Assembly (NCBI GenBank): GCA_039028975.1
Contig: JBCCHB010000070.1
Span: forward strand, 18,869 to 82,868
Direction of reading: 5' to 3'
Length of the DNA stretch: 64,000 nt
DNA from: JAHBNG01 sp039028975
GTDB taxonomy: Bacteria > Chloroflexota > Anaerolineae > Caldilineales > Caldilineaceae
Shown here: piece by piece, positions 47,181-55,673 of the stretch
Layout of the letters: each line of letters begins with the position of its first letter
Numbering within the stretch: the first letter of the stretch is position 1
Notes under the pieces: generated by a model
What the model saw: only the letters and a program-made list of their open reading frames with translations
Databases searched by the model: none
What the model was told of the DNA's origin: nothing
Made by a program: the position numbers and the translations under genes

Positions 47181-47256
47181 CAGACCAACAGACTCTGGAC
47201 CAACCGACCCTGGACCAACCGACCCTAGACCAACTGACCCTGGACCAACCGACCAA
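47181..47256 (+). repeat. 15-bp tandem repeat array
   Basis: About five copies of GACCCTGGACCAACC just ahead of the second acyl-CoA dehydrogenase. Read on the minus strand (GGTTGGTCCAGGGTC) it resembles the array at 47064-47114. The repeats are open in one frame (TLDQP), which creates a false N-terminal extension of the downstream gene. Confidence 0.75.
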
Positions 47257-47266
47257 TCAACTAACT

Positions 47267-48409
47267 ATGGCACCACTTGTACTAAACGAAGAACTCAAGC
47301 TGCTCCATGATTCGGCGCGGCGTTTTATTCAGAAGGAATCACCCGTAAGTGAACTGCGAAACTTGCGAGACAGCCGCTCCGAGACAGGATACTCTCCCGA
47401 ACTTTGGCAAGGCATGGTGGAGATGGGCTGGATCGGTTTGACCATTCCGGAAGAGCATGATGGACTCGGTTACGAGCGTTTGGGTTGGGCACCTATCTTG
47501 GAAGAGATGGGCCGCAACTTGGTTGCATCGCCCTTTCTCTCCACGGTCGTATTGGGAGCGACGGCTGTGCAGATCGGCGGGAACGATGCCCAGAAAGCCG
47601 AAATTTTGCCATCCATTGCCAGTGGAGAGAAGATTATGGCGTTGGCCTTAGAAGAGGGCAACCACCACGCACCAACCCAGATCAATATGGCCGCTGTAAA
47701 GACGGAGAGTGGCTATTCTCTCAGCGGACAGAAGCGCTTTGTTCTGGATGGTCACATTGCAGATACCCTGATTGTGCCAGTCCGCACAAGTGGAACATCT
47801 GGAGATACCCAAGGCATCACGCTTATGTTGGTTGATGGTGGCTCCCCTGATCTGTCCGTCGAGCGGACGATCATGGTCGATAACCGCAATGCCTCTGTGA
47901 TTACCTTTAATGAGGTGGAGGTGGCGAGCAGTGCCGTATTGGGGGAGGTAGACAATGGCTATCCCTTGCTAGAAAAGATGCTCGATGTAGGACGTATAGC
48001 CCTAGCTGCCGAGATGTTGGGTGTGTGCCTGGAGACCTTTGAACGAACCCTCAACTATCTCAAGACTCGCAAACAGTTTGGCGTACACATCGGCAGCTTC
48101 CAATCACTTCAGCATCGAGCATCCCAGATGTTCTGTGAGCTGGAACTCTGCAAATCCGTTGTCTTGAGGGGATTGGTTGCCATTGATGAAGAGGGCGGTG
48201 ACCTTGCTATGGCAGCCAGCCTTGCCAAGTATACCTTGGGGCAAGCAACCCAATTGGTTACCCGAGAAGCCATTCAAATGTACGGTGGCATTGGCATGAC
48301 CGATGAAGAAGAGATAGGCTTCTTCCTCAAGCGTGCAGTGGCGGCAGAGCAGACGCTTGGCGGAGATAGCTATCACTCTGACCGTTTTGCGTCATTGCGT
48401 GGCTATTAG
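47267..48409 (+). CDS. Acyl-CoA dehydrogenase, second of pair
   Basis: 380 residues from ATG 47267. A longer version from TTG 47147 would begin with a TLDQP repeat produced by the tandem array and has no family similarity, so the short start is chosen although it lacks a clear Shine-Dalgarno sequence. FIQKESPVSELRNLRD, GLTIPEEHDGLGYERLGWAPILEEMG and TREAIQMYGGIGMTDEEEIGFFLKRA are the usual N- and C-terminal acyl-CoA dehydrogenase segments. Probably the partner of the 45875 protein in a heteromeric enzyme acting on an unusual acyl-CoA. Confidence 0.9.
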   Translation: MAPLVLNEELKLLHDSARRFIQKESPVSELRNLRDSRSETGYSPELWQGMVEMGWIGLTIPEEHDGLGYERLGWAPILEEMGRNLVASPFLSTVVLGATAVQIGGNDAQKAEILPSIASGEKIMALALEEGNHHAPTQINMAAVKTESGYSLSGQKRFVLDGHIADTLIVPVRTSGTSGDTQGITLMLVDGGSPDLSVERTIMVDNRNASVITFNEVEVASSAVLGEVDNGYPLLEKMLDVGRIALAAEMLGVCLETFERTLNYLKTRKQFGVHIGSFQSLQHRASQMFCELELCKSVVLRGLVAIDEEGGDLAMAASLAKYTLGQATQLVTREAIQMYGGIGMTDEEEIGFFLKRAVAAEQTLGGDSYHSDRFASLRGY

Positions 48410-48618
48410 TGCAACTGGCTTGCCTTGGATACTGACGATTTGAAAAAGGTGACCAGATCAAGTACAATTGATTGTAAGATAGTTTCCTTGATTTAAGGAA
48501 TGAGTCGTATTACTAATGTACGTATTTCATTTGTGGGTAGCCTTTTCAACTTCCCAAGGTGATGAAGTCCCGTTCTTGAAAGCGTACTCACACCCAATCC
48601 CAAGCACACAAGAGAATT

Positions 48619-50250
48619 ATGAATCGACCACAGGTAGTGGGACAACCAACCACGTCTCAACACTTCAAAACAGGTATTAATCAAATAGCCGACCTGTTGG
48701 CACCTACTTTGGGGCCAACAGGCGGACATGTCGCCAGCCAACGCGATTCGGGGATGAAGGTTGAGCTGCTCGATGATGCAGCCACCATTGTCCGGCGCAT
48801 CCTTAGCATTGGCCAGCCCCAAGATGACATTGGCGCAATGGTCATGCGCAACTTGATCTGGCGCGTCAGTCAGCGGGCTGGTGATGGCGGTGCGACGGCT
48901 GCCGTCTTGGCGCGCGAATTCTTCAATCAGGGCATGAAGCTTGTTGCCGCCGGTGTGAACTCCGTTCGCCTAGAGAGAGGTGTTGAACAAGGCATTAAGA
49001 TCGCCATTCAAGCTCTCAAGGACCAAGCTCACTCTGTCCACACAGAAGATGAGCTATCTGCTGTAGCCAAGACCATCACCAAAGAAGGCGATCTTTCTCT
49101 GGTATTGGGGGAGATGAGCTATCTTCTTGGGTCGGATCCGCGGGTGATAGTGGAAAAGTATGTGGCACCTTATCTGGAGCGGGAGTACATCAATGGCGCG
49201 CATTACAAAGCCAAAATATCTAGCATGTACTTTTATACGGATGCTCAGCGGAAACGAGCTGTAATTACAGACTTGGCTGTTGCTTTGGTCAATGAACGCT
49301 TGGAACGCCAAGAACAGGTTGTTCCCCTATTAGAAGGGGCAATTGCCCAGGGCAAAAAGGGGCTGCTGCTCATCGTCAAAGATGTGGTCAATGATGCATT
49401 GGGGCTTCTTGTCTCGAATCATCAGTTGGATAAGGAGAAGAAGAAGCTCGATATCCTCTCCGTCAAACTCTCTGAGATTGGAGACGAGATGCGATGGGGC
49501 TGGATGGATCTCGCTACGTTAACTGGTGCGACCATTCTGGGACCCGAATATGATCGGACAGGTGCTCAGGCTGTAACCAGCGATTTGGGAGAAGCCCAAC
49601 GGGCAGAATATGCGAGCGAAGGGATTGTCCTCGTGGCCCCGCGTGAAAGCCGTAACGCCATTCAGCAAGAGGTAGCCAACTTGCGCACGTTGGTGGAAGA
49701 GACGCCGTTGGATGACGAAGAACGTCCCAAGTACGTTAAGCGACTCTCAACGTTGACCGGTGGCATCGGGCGGCTCAAAATTGGTGCCAGTAGCAAATTG
49801 CACCGCGAGATGCTCTATCAGCACTCCCAACGAGCGTTTAACGTCCTATCTGCTGCCCAGCGGGGTGGCATTGTGCCAGGTGGCGGCGCCGGCTTGATGT
49901 ACTGCGTACCCGCTTTAGAAGCAGCCGTTCGGGCCAATGGTGCCTCGGAAGAGATTCTGATGGGGATTCGTTTGGTCTCGGACGTTCTCTCGGCACCCAT
50001 GCGTCAGATTGTGAAGAATGCGGGGATCCATGAACCAGCGGTGATTGTAGATCGGGTATTGACAGCCGGAACGCCAGCTACCTACAACGCGCTTACGGGT
50101 GAGGTTGGGAACGCCTTTGACCTGGGCGTTTTGGATGTTGTGGATGTCTTGGCTACCTCCCTTAGTACAGCCGCTAGTGGTGCCATGATGGCCCTCTCAA
50201 CTGACGCAATCGTCTATCACAAAAAACCAGAGCAAAGCCTCCAGCCATAA
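48619..50250 (+). CDS. Divergent GroEL/TCP-1-family chaperonin-like protein
   Basis: 543 residues, the length of GroEL. LAPTLGPTGGHV matches the N-terminal ATP site (LGPKGRNV in GroEL). GDGGATAAVLAREF stands for GDGTTTATVLA, keeping the key Asp. GGIVPGGGAGLMYC and the C-terminal GNAFDLGVLDVVDVL (GroEL: DMxxxGIxDPxKV) are conserved. The apical region is strongly diverged and the GGM tail is absent. It is therefore a chaperonin paralog, not the housekeeping GroEL, and no GroES gene is adjacent. A specialised folding or scaffold role with the next two genes is inferred: the gaps are 9 and 2 bases. Confidence 0.85.
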   Translation: MNRPQVVGQPTTSQHFKTGINQIADLLAPTLGPTGGHVASQRDSGMKVELLDDAATIVRRILSIGQPQDDIGAMVMRNLIWRVSQRAGDGGATAAVLAREFFNQGMKLVAAGVNSVRLERGVEQGIKIAIQALKDQAHSVHTEDELSAVAKTITKEGDLSLVLGEMSYLLGSDPRVIVEKYVAPYLEREYINGAHYKAKISSMYFYTDAQRKRAVITDLAVALVNERLERQEQVVPLLEGAIAQGKKGLLLIVKDVVNDALGLLVSNHQLDKEKKKLDILSVKLSEIGDEMRWGWMDLATLTGATILGPEYDRTGAQAVTSDLGEAQRAEYASEGIVLVAPRESRNAIQQEVANLRTLVEETPLDDEERPKYVKRLSTLTGGIGRLKIGASSKLHREMLYQHSQRAFNVLSAAQRGGIVPGGGAGLMYCVPALEAAVRANGASEEILMGIRLVSDVLSAPMRQIVKNAGIHEPAVIVDRVLTAGTPATYNALTGEVGNAFDLGVLDVVDVLATSLSTAASGAMMALSTDAIVYHKKPEQSLQP

Positions 50251-50259
50251 TTATCTATC

Positions 50260-51120
50260 ATGCCTATTATTTTATCTGTAGCAAAATCTGAACAAGCATC
50301 TGCACTTTGGGCCGCGGGTCCAGAAGGTCTCTATTCTGTTAATCCATCGGGCAATGGGGATAAGCTGACCCAAGTGGCCCAGCCCCAACAAGAACTCTAC
50401 TGCTGCGGTGCTGCCGATGATCGAGTTCTGGTGGGGGGGATGCCCCATGGCGTGGCCTTTAGCCTGGACAATGGCGGTAACTGGCAAGCGTCATGGATGG
50501 ATGGTGTAAGCGCCCCCGTACTCTGCATTGCTGCTGATCCCCGAGTGGAAGAGACCGGCGTACTGTTGGCCGGTGCCGCTGGTGGTGGCATCTTGCGTTC
50601 TCGAGATCGGGGTGCTGCCTGGTGGGTCTGCAATTATGGGCTGTTGGATTACATGGTCCTGACCATTGCCTGGGCACCTGTGGCCCCTGCTCATATTTGG
50701 CCGCGCCGGGAAATTGTCTTTGCTGGTACCGAAGAAGGGATCTACCGTTCGCCCAATAGCGGTCTCGGCTGGCGTCGTTGTGAAGGAGCTGATGGCGTCT
50801 TTCAGGTGCTAGCCGTTGCACCTGATTTTCATGAGTCGGGTTTGGTACTGGCGGGAACAGAAGAGAATGGCCTCTGGCGCTCCGAGGATGGTGGGTATAC
50901 CTTTGAAGCTGTTCCAAATGTACCCAACCGCATCGATGCCTTGACGGCAACATCGGATGGATGGCTACTCAGTGACGAAAGCGGTCTGTGGACTTCTTCT
51001 GATGCCACTACTTGGACCAAAGTTCCTGACACCCAATCTACCCTGATTCTCTATTCGGCTAGCGATGCTGTATGGGGCGGTGGTGAATTTGGTTTGGACG
51101 TTGTTCCCGCTGCTGAGTAA
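50260..51120 (+). CDS. BNR/Asp-box beta-propeller protein
   Basis: 286 residues. Repeated Asp-box motifs SxDxGxxW occur as SLDNGGNW, SRDRGAAWW, SPNSGLGW and SEDGGYTF, each about 45-50 residues apart, in the manner of sortilin/YCF48-like propellers. No signal peptide, so intracellular. It starts 9 bases after the chaperonin-like gene and is followed 2 bases later by the RNase H-like gene, a tight operon. Probably a binding platform in the same complex or process. Function unknown. Confidence 0.8.
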   Translation: MPIILSVAKSEQASALWAAGPEGLYSVNPSGNGDKLTQVAQPQQELYCCGAADDRVLVGGMPHGVAFSLDNGGNWQASWMDGVSAPVLCIAADPRVEETGVLLAGAAGGGILRSRDRGAAWWVCNYGLLDYMVLTIAWAPVAPAHIWPRREIVFAGTEEGIYRSPNSGLGWRRCEGADGVFQVLAVAPDFHESGLVLAGTEENGLWRSEDGGYTFEAVPNVPNRIDALTATSDGWLLSDESGLWTSSDATTWTKVPDTQSTLILYSASDAVWGGGEFGLDVVPAAE

Positions 51121-51122
51121 CC

Positions 51123-52673
51123 ATGTCCTCTACGCTGGACCGGCTGCGTAGGCTTCACGATGCGGGCAAAAAGTCGAAGCCCAAGAAATCGCAGCCGTCC
51201 ACTTCTTCTCGAACTGCTCAACCTGATCACACCTCTTCTTTTCAAGAACAGCGACAATCTCGCCATTTGGAGCGAGACGATAAGGCCTGGCTGCTGCAAG
51301 AGGCTGTAGGCGGAGAAGAGTTAGTTAACGAGGAAGGGTGCTGTTATCTAGTCACCCATGCCTATGCACTTGATGAGCAGCGTGGACCTGATCCATTTGG
51401 CACGCTGCTCGAACATACGCCCGATCTACTCTCACCCTTTCACCCTAACTTTAACCTCCATTCCGCGGCGCACTTTGGTTCCGCGGCCTTTATTGATACG
51501 GAGACAACCGGTTTAGGTGGTGGCGCTGGTGTCTATACATTTATGGTTGGCGTGGGTCGCTTTGAAGCCTACACCCACTCGCTGGCACCCTTTGAGCAAA
51601 AGCCAAGTGAATCCAAAGCTGACGCCTCTCCATCTCAGTTGATGAGCCAGCAATCTGCGCGGCTTCACTACCACCGCACGAATGTTCAAGAGGTGCCACC
51701 TACTCACTTTGTGGTACGCCAACTCTTTATGCGCAAACCAGCCGAAGAGCTGGCACTGCTGGTGGCCTTAAATCAGCTCCTCTCAAGCTGTGGCATGACC
51801 GTCTCCTTTAACGGGCGCACCTTTGACTTGCCTCTGCTGCGAACTCGTTATCAGCAAAACCAACACCTCTTTCGCCAACTCAATCAACAGACGCCACCCC
51901 TATTGCATGAAGAAATGCCCCATTTGGATCTGCTCATTCCCGCACGCCGTCTGTGGCGCCGCCGGCTAGAAAGTTGCCGCTTGGGCTGGCTAGAGCAGCA
52001 GATACTTGGCCTTCAGCGGACGGCTGACGATGTCCCAGGCCACATGATTCCCCAACTCTACAACGAATATGTACGTAGCGGTGATCTTCATCAAGGCCAG
52101 ATTCCCAATATCTTCTACCACAACCGAGAGGATATCGCTTCTATGGTACCTCTGGCTGCCCAGATCTATCACCCCTTTCATCATCATCCCCATAAGTCTT
52201 CCCCTCAAACCCATACCCAAAAGAACCAAACAAGTACCCAATCTACAGCTGACCATGGACTAGACTGGCTCTCTCTCGGCTGCTGCTTTGAATCTATCGG
52301 TCGGTTGGAAGAGGCTGAGTCGCTCTGGCTACGCGCCCTCAAATTGCTGGGGAACAGCCCAAGTGAGCTAGCGGGCCGCATGGAAACCTATCGGCGACTA
52401 GGCCAACTCTACAAGCGGCAGGAAGCTTGGCCCCAAGCGACAACCATCTGGCAGGAGTGGCTCAGTACGGACGGAGAGCTGGAACCAACCCCTTATGTTG
52501 AACTGGCCAAGTACTGTGAATGGCAAACCAACGATCTAGAGCAAGCAGAAATGTGGACCCGCTGGGCCTTGCATAACCTGCAACAATCGCCCCAGCGCAC
52601 GGGACCGATGGTCCAGCAGATTGGGCAGTTGGAGTATCGGCTGGCGCGGATTGTGCGGAAGCGGAATCAGTAA
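51123..52673 (+). CDS. RNase H-like (YprB-type, DEDD) exonuclease domain with TPR end
   Basis: 516 residues. After a charged N-terminal 60 residues, the DEDD exonuclease motifs are visible: FIDTETTGLGG (Exo I, Asp-x-Glu, about residue 123), SFNGRTFDLPLL (Exo II) and YHNREDIASM (Exo III, with Tyr/His-x-x-x-Asp). A low-complexity Ser/Thr/Gln/His linker leads to a TPR-like helical end (about 385-510). This is the RNase_H_2 family (YprB). A 3'-5' nuclease on DNA or RNA is expected. Third gene of the chaperonin-like operon. Confidence 0.87.
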   Translation: MSSTLDRLRRLHDAGKKSKPKKSQPSTSSRTAQPDHTSSFQEQRQSRHLERDDKAWLLQEAVGGEELVNEEGCCYLVTHAYALDEQRGPDPFGTLLEHTPDLLSPFHPNFNLHSAAHFGSAAFIDTETTGLGGGAGVYTFMVGVGRFEAYTHSLAPFEQKPSESKADASPSQLMSQQSARLHYHRTNVQEVPPTHFVVRQLFMRKPAEELALLVALNQLLSSCGMTVSFNGRTFDLPLLRTRYQQNQHLFRQLNQQTPPLLHEEMPHLDLLIPARRLWRRRLESCRLGWLEQQILGLQRTADDVPGHMIPQLYNEYVRSGDLHQGQIPNIFYHNREDIASMVPLAAQIYHPFHHHPHKSSPQTHTQKNQTSTQSTADHGLDWLSLGCCFESIGRLEEAESLWLRALKLLGNSPSELAGRMETYRRLGQLYKRQEAWPQATTIWQEWLSTDGELEPTPYVELAKYCEWQTNDLEQAEMWTRWALHNLQQSPQRTGPMVQQIGQLEYRLARIVRKRNQ

Positions 52674-52756
52674 GGTTGTTCTACTAAACGAATTTAGGTG
52701 TGATTCGTGGTGCATATACTGGCCTAAATACCTATACTGCTGGCGTACATTTTACA

Positions 52757-52851
52757 GTGTAGGAAAGTATAAAAATCAAACCCCAAACATGGCCAAATGC
52801 TGGCTGCTCACGCAGAAGTCACTCTGACTTAGCTCATTGAAAGCGTTGTAT
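52757..52851 (+). repeat. Dispersed intergenic repeat, copy C
   Basis: Diverged copy of the repeat at 3167-3271 and 43795-43897: GGAAAGTATAAAAATC, AAACATGGCCAAAT, GCTGGCTGCTCACGCAG, TTAGCT and TGAAAGC. It ends 4 bases before the integrase stop codon, so it marks the outer edge of the integron. Confidence 0.72.
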
Positions 52852-52855
52852 ATAG

Positions 52856-53815
52856 TCAGCCTACGTCGAGAGGACTGCGGACGTTCATATGGCTTTTGTC
52901 CATAACGTGTAGATAGATCATGGTCGTACTCACATCCTTGTGCCCCATCAATTCCTGAATGGTACGAATATGATAGCCGTCTTCAAGAAGGTGGGTGGCG
53001 AAGGTATGTCGAAAGGTATGAGGCGTGATACGTTTGGGAATACGCGAAAGTTGAACCGACTGTTGAACTGCCTTTCGCACCGTGCTTTCTGATAAGTGGT
53101 GGCGGCGTCGGATACCACTACGCGGATCTGTTGAGATGCTCTTAGAGGGGAAGACATATTGCCACTTCCACTCTTTGTTGGCATTTGGATATTTTCGTTC
53201 AAGGGCATGGGGAAGGTAAACGGTCCCGAAACCTCTAGACAGATCCTGCTCGTAGACGGAATTAACCCGTACAAGGTGCTCAGCCCATTCATCAGCAACC
53301 GCATCAGGCAAGATCGTTACCCGATCCTTTTCCCCTTTACCTGCTCGAACATAGAGCTGCTTACGGCCAAAGTCCAGATCTTGAACACGTAGTCGGACAC
53401 ATTCAATGAGGCGAAGGCCACAGCCGTAGAGAATTTTGGCGAGTAGCTGATGCGTGCCAGAAAGTAATTGCAGTACGGTCGAGACCTCTTGGCGGGTCAT
53501 AACAACTGGCAGGCGTTGTGGCTTTTTGGCAACAATAACCTCCAACTTACCTAAAGGAATTTTTAAAACTTGTGTATATAGGAAGAGGAGTGCGCTTCGG
53601 GCTTGATTTTGGGTTGAAGCCGCCACATGTCTCTCCACAGCTAAATGAATCAGAAATGTCTCAATCTCGGTCAAGCCCATCTCTTTTGGATGACGTTTAT
53701 TGTAGAAAAATATAAATCGTTTGATCCAATCTATATAGGCCTTTTCTGTACGAATCGAGTAGTTACGGCGGCGAAGAGCGTCTCTTACTTGGTTAAGGAG
53801 CTTTGGCTGTTGCAT
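52856..53815 (-). CDS. intI: Integron integrase (IntI)
   Basis: 319 residues, complete. A SAM-like N-terminal domain (SIRTEKAYIDWIKRFIFF, HLAVERHVAASTQNQA) and a tyrosine recombinase catalytic domain with Arg135 (GCGLR), His266-x-x-Arg269 (TPHTFRH), Gly-His at 291-292 and Tyr301 (TTMIYLHV). What makes it an IntI and not XerC/XerD is the extra patch at about residues 201-222 (LPHALERKYP, EWKWQYVF), followed by STDPRSG, RRHH and a C-terminal VRSPLD, the same order as in class 1 IntI. Members join cassette attC sites to attI. It is transcribed away from the array, as usual. A LexA-type box lies about 100 bp upstream. Confidence 0.95.
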   Translation of the reverse strand: MQQPKLLNQVRDALRRRNYSIRTEKAYIDWIKRFIFFYNKRHPKEMGLTEIETFLIHLAVERHVAASTQNQARSALLFLYTQVLKIPLGKLEVIVAKKPQRLPVVMTRQEVSTVLQLLSGTHQLLAKILYGCGLRLIECVRLRVQDLDFGRKQLYVRAGKGEKDRVTILPDAVADEWAEHLVRVNSVYEQDLSRGFGTVYLPHALERKYPNANKEWKWQYVFPSKSISTDPRSGIRRRHHLSESTVRKAVQQSVQLSRIPKRITPHTFRHTFATHLLEDGYHIRTIQELMGHKDVSTTMIYLHVMDKSHMNVRSPLDVG

Positions 53816-54251
53816 AGTTATGTATGTCTTCGATGGTATTCAGCATTCCATTTAGAGGCTCAGTTCATCTTATGTTCAAAGTATAATGAAGAAAAGGCAA
53901 ACGGGTTATTACAATTTGCGAACAAATGTTTCTTTTTCGATTCACGGTGATTTTCATTAAAGCATTCGAAAAGAACTGTTGCATTTTTGTTGCTAATCTG
54001 ATAGACTTATGGTGAACGAAATTGTAAGGTTTCTCGCGAAATCGGCGCGAATGGGAATAGCCGGAAAAAGGTAGGGAATATCCTGATATAGAAGTGAAAA
54101 GTGAGAAAGAGTTATCGCATATCAGCTCAATTCCCGGCTAAGAGCTGAATAGACCGAGCGAAAGTTGAAGGTTTTTGTATGTCGCGTGTAGTTAATTCCT
54201 TTTACACAGCGTTGGCGGCTTTCTGGATAGATATAGAGAACATCTCATGAT
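53816..54251 (+). other. Integron leader: probable attI and array promoter region
   Basis: 436 bases between intI and the first cassette gene with no supported ORF. Integrons carry attI and the cassette promoter here. TATAAT at 53882-53887 is a perfect -10 box on the plus strand, but no good -35 stands in front, so it is a weak candidate. The sequence CACAGCGTTGGCGGC at about 54206-54220 resembles the cassette ends found farther on (AGCGTTGGAC, AGCGTTGCAC) and is the best candidate for the attI/first-cassette junction. I could not find paired R and L boxes in front of it. Confidence 0.45.
53919..53932. promoter_or_regulatory. LexA (SOS) box upstream of intI
   Basis: CGAACAAATGTTTC matches the Gram-positive-type LexA box CGAACRNRYGTTYC at all 14 positions. 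It lies 104 bases before the integrase start in the integrase promoter region. SOS control of intI is known from Vibrio and class 1 integrons, there with the proteobacterial box. Sequence is seen; binding is inferred. Confidence 0.7.
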
Positions 54252-54269
54252 GTGGAAATTGTTACAAGT

Positions 54270-54746
54270 ATGAATGACGACACGAAGATTAATAATTTCG
54301 ATGCAATGTTACAACTTCTAACACTTACGGCAGAAGAAAATTACGCGCATGCTCGGGATCATGAGCATTTAAGAGCCCAAATCACATCTATATTGGTTGC
54401 GGCAGGTTTCATACTGATTGCCCTTACATTTGATAAGAATCTTTCAATTACCCAATTATTGTTTATTGTATTGATAGTCTTCGTCGTAAGCGCAGTCAAT
54501 TTGAGGCTCGTTCAATTACATACCAACCGATTCAAAATGCACGTTGCAGTTGCAGACCAAGCCCAAGAAAAGATTGCAGAGATGGTAGTCGGTTACGACG
54601 CGTCTAATTGCGAGGAACTGCTGAGTACAATAAGAAATCGTCCGATTCTGAAACAGGGATCTCTAGCTTCAACTTGGGCATGGGTTGCTATGTTGCCCTT
54701 TATTGCGGTTATTCTACTTGGAGTAATTTCGTTTCTCGGTGTTTGA
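54270..54746 (+). CDS. Cassette protein 1: small membrane protein, unknown
   Basis: 158 residues from ATG 54270; a GTG at 54252 would add six residues, and neither has a clear ribosome site. Three hydrophobic helices: ITSILVAAGFILIALTF, a second directly after SITQ (LLFIVLIVFVVSAVNL), and one at the C-terminus (WAWVAMLPFIAVILLGVISF). A cytoplasmic loop of about 60 residues lies between helices two and three. Size and layout resemble membrane effectors of bacterial defence modules, but I recognise no family. First gene of the array; the next gene starts 4 bases later. AT-richer than the chromosomal genes to the left. Confidence 0.72.
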   Translation: MNDDTKINNFDAMLQLLTLTAEENYAHARDHEHLRAQITSILVAAGFILIALTFDKNLSITQLLFIVLIVFVVSAVNLRLVQLHTNRFKMHVAVADQAQEKIAEMVVGYDASNCEELLSTIRNRPILKQGSLASTWAWVAMLPFIAVILLGVISFLGV

Positions 54747-54750
54747 TACT

Positions 54751-54870
54751 ATGAGAACACAGCATAGAACCGATGAACTAGGCAATATTGTAGTCTGTGG
54801 GCATCCATCGAAGATACATGTAAGGTGCTATCGTGAAATTGCTGAACAAGCTATGAGTAAAGGATTTTAA
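54751..54870 (+). CDS. Cassette protein 2: 39-residue peptide
   Basis: ATG 54751 to TAA 54868-54870, 39 residues beginning MRTQHRTDELGNIVVCGHP and ending EQAMSKGF. It sits 4 bases after the membrane-protein stop and 2 bases before the next ATG, which argues for a true gene of the same operon. It contains two Cys and several His residues. Function unknown. Too short for default gene finders. Confidence 0.5.
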   Translation: MRTQHRTDELGNIVVCGHPSKIHVRCYREIAEQAMSKGF

Positions 54871-54872
54871 AC

Positions 54873-55475
54873 ATGGGTTTGCACATCAGTCATCTGAAGA
54901 CACTAAAGGCATTTCCAGATCGGGATCTTTACGTTTTTCTTCTTGATTTTGGCTGGCCCGACGGTGAGTATGAAAGGATTTTCAAAACTCACTTTTCGAC
55001 AATGGCCCAAAAAGCATCAGATTCTAATTCGGTCGTGATAAGAAGCAACCGAGGAGTACACTTCGCCAATGAAGTTCTTAGCTACTACCGTATTTTTGAT
55101 CTGAATGCTGACAAAGTATTGCCTGCAATCTTAATTACCAAAACTCATCCGTCCTACTTTGTGGAAACCGTCGGACCAAAAGAGCCGCGTATAGCGGAAC
55201 CAATGACGGACGAATTATGTAGGGATGACGTTGTTCTGATTCCATTGAAGGACGCTTGCGATTCGCCAGAGGATTTTACAGGTGTAGTTGAATCAATATT
55301 TGATGACCTTACTTCTGGCACAGAAATACGTAATTTCTCCATCGCAGCGCACGATTCCCATCATAGAGCCTCACAACATAGTCAACTATCAATTATTGAG
55401 AGGATCGGGAACGCCCTTGTTTTAGAACCAAACATTAGCGGCATAGGGGTAGATCTCAGGAAGCTCTTTGCATGA
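54873..55475 (+). CDS. Cassette protein 3: cytoplasmic protein of unknown function
   Basis: 200 residues, no signal or membrane segment. Beta-strand-like stretches (LYVFLLDFGWPDGEY, AILITKTHPSYF, DDVVLIPLKDA) alternate with helices, suggesting an alpha/beta domain. Motifs AAHDSHHR and LEPNISGIGVDL are near the C-terminus. I recognise no family. Starts 2 bases after the 39-residue gene; the three genes form one unit. An attC-like remnant follows the stop codon by 8-60 bases. Confidence 0.75.
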   Translation: MGLHISHLKTLKAFPDRDLYVFLLDFGWPDGEYERIFKTHFSTMAQKASDSNSVVIRSNRGVHFANEVLSYYRIFDLNADKVLPAILITKTHPSYFVETVGPKEPRIAEPMTDELCRDDVVLIPLKDACDSPEDFTGVVESIFDDLTSGTEIRNFSIAAHDSHHRASQHSQLSIIERIGNALVLEPNISGIGVDLRKLFA

Positions 55476-55482
55476 AAAGCCG

Positions 55483-55533
55483 CTTGCCAATGGCGTGATG
55501 CTGATCCCGTCCGTGATGTTGTCGAATAAATTC
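55483..55533 (+). other. Degenerate attC-like site after the three-gene unit
   Basis: TTGCCAATGGCG near 55485 and GGCGTTGCCTGC near 55524 can pair imperfectly as R boxes, and GTTGCCT is a diverged GTTRRRY end. Bases 55492-55526 repeat at 58535-58570 with three mismatches in 35, so this stretch belongs to the family of intercassette sequences. L boxes are not clear. Confidence 0.4.
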
Positions 55534-55673
55534 GGCGTTGCCTGCTTACACTAAGTATCCACGCGATGTAGCTCAAAAGTAATTGCTAGAATTCGCTGAC
55601 TAAATGATTCATTCCCCCAAGCGGATTCTCTTCTTAGAAATTATGTTATGAAATGGAGCCTTGAGAAATCAAA

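Noticed and set aside
47147..47266. N-terminal extension of the second acyl-CoA dehydrogenase
   Set aside because: The extra 40 residues are a TLDQP repeat from the tandem array, outside the family domain.
52856..53815. Reading the recombinase as a XerC/XerD or phage integrase
   Set aside because: The LPxALxRKYP...WQYVF patch, STDPRSG and the VRSPLD end are IntI features, and the gene points away from a plus-strand cassette array with attC sites.
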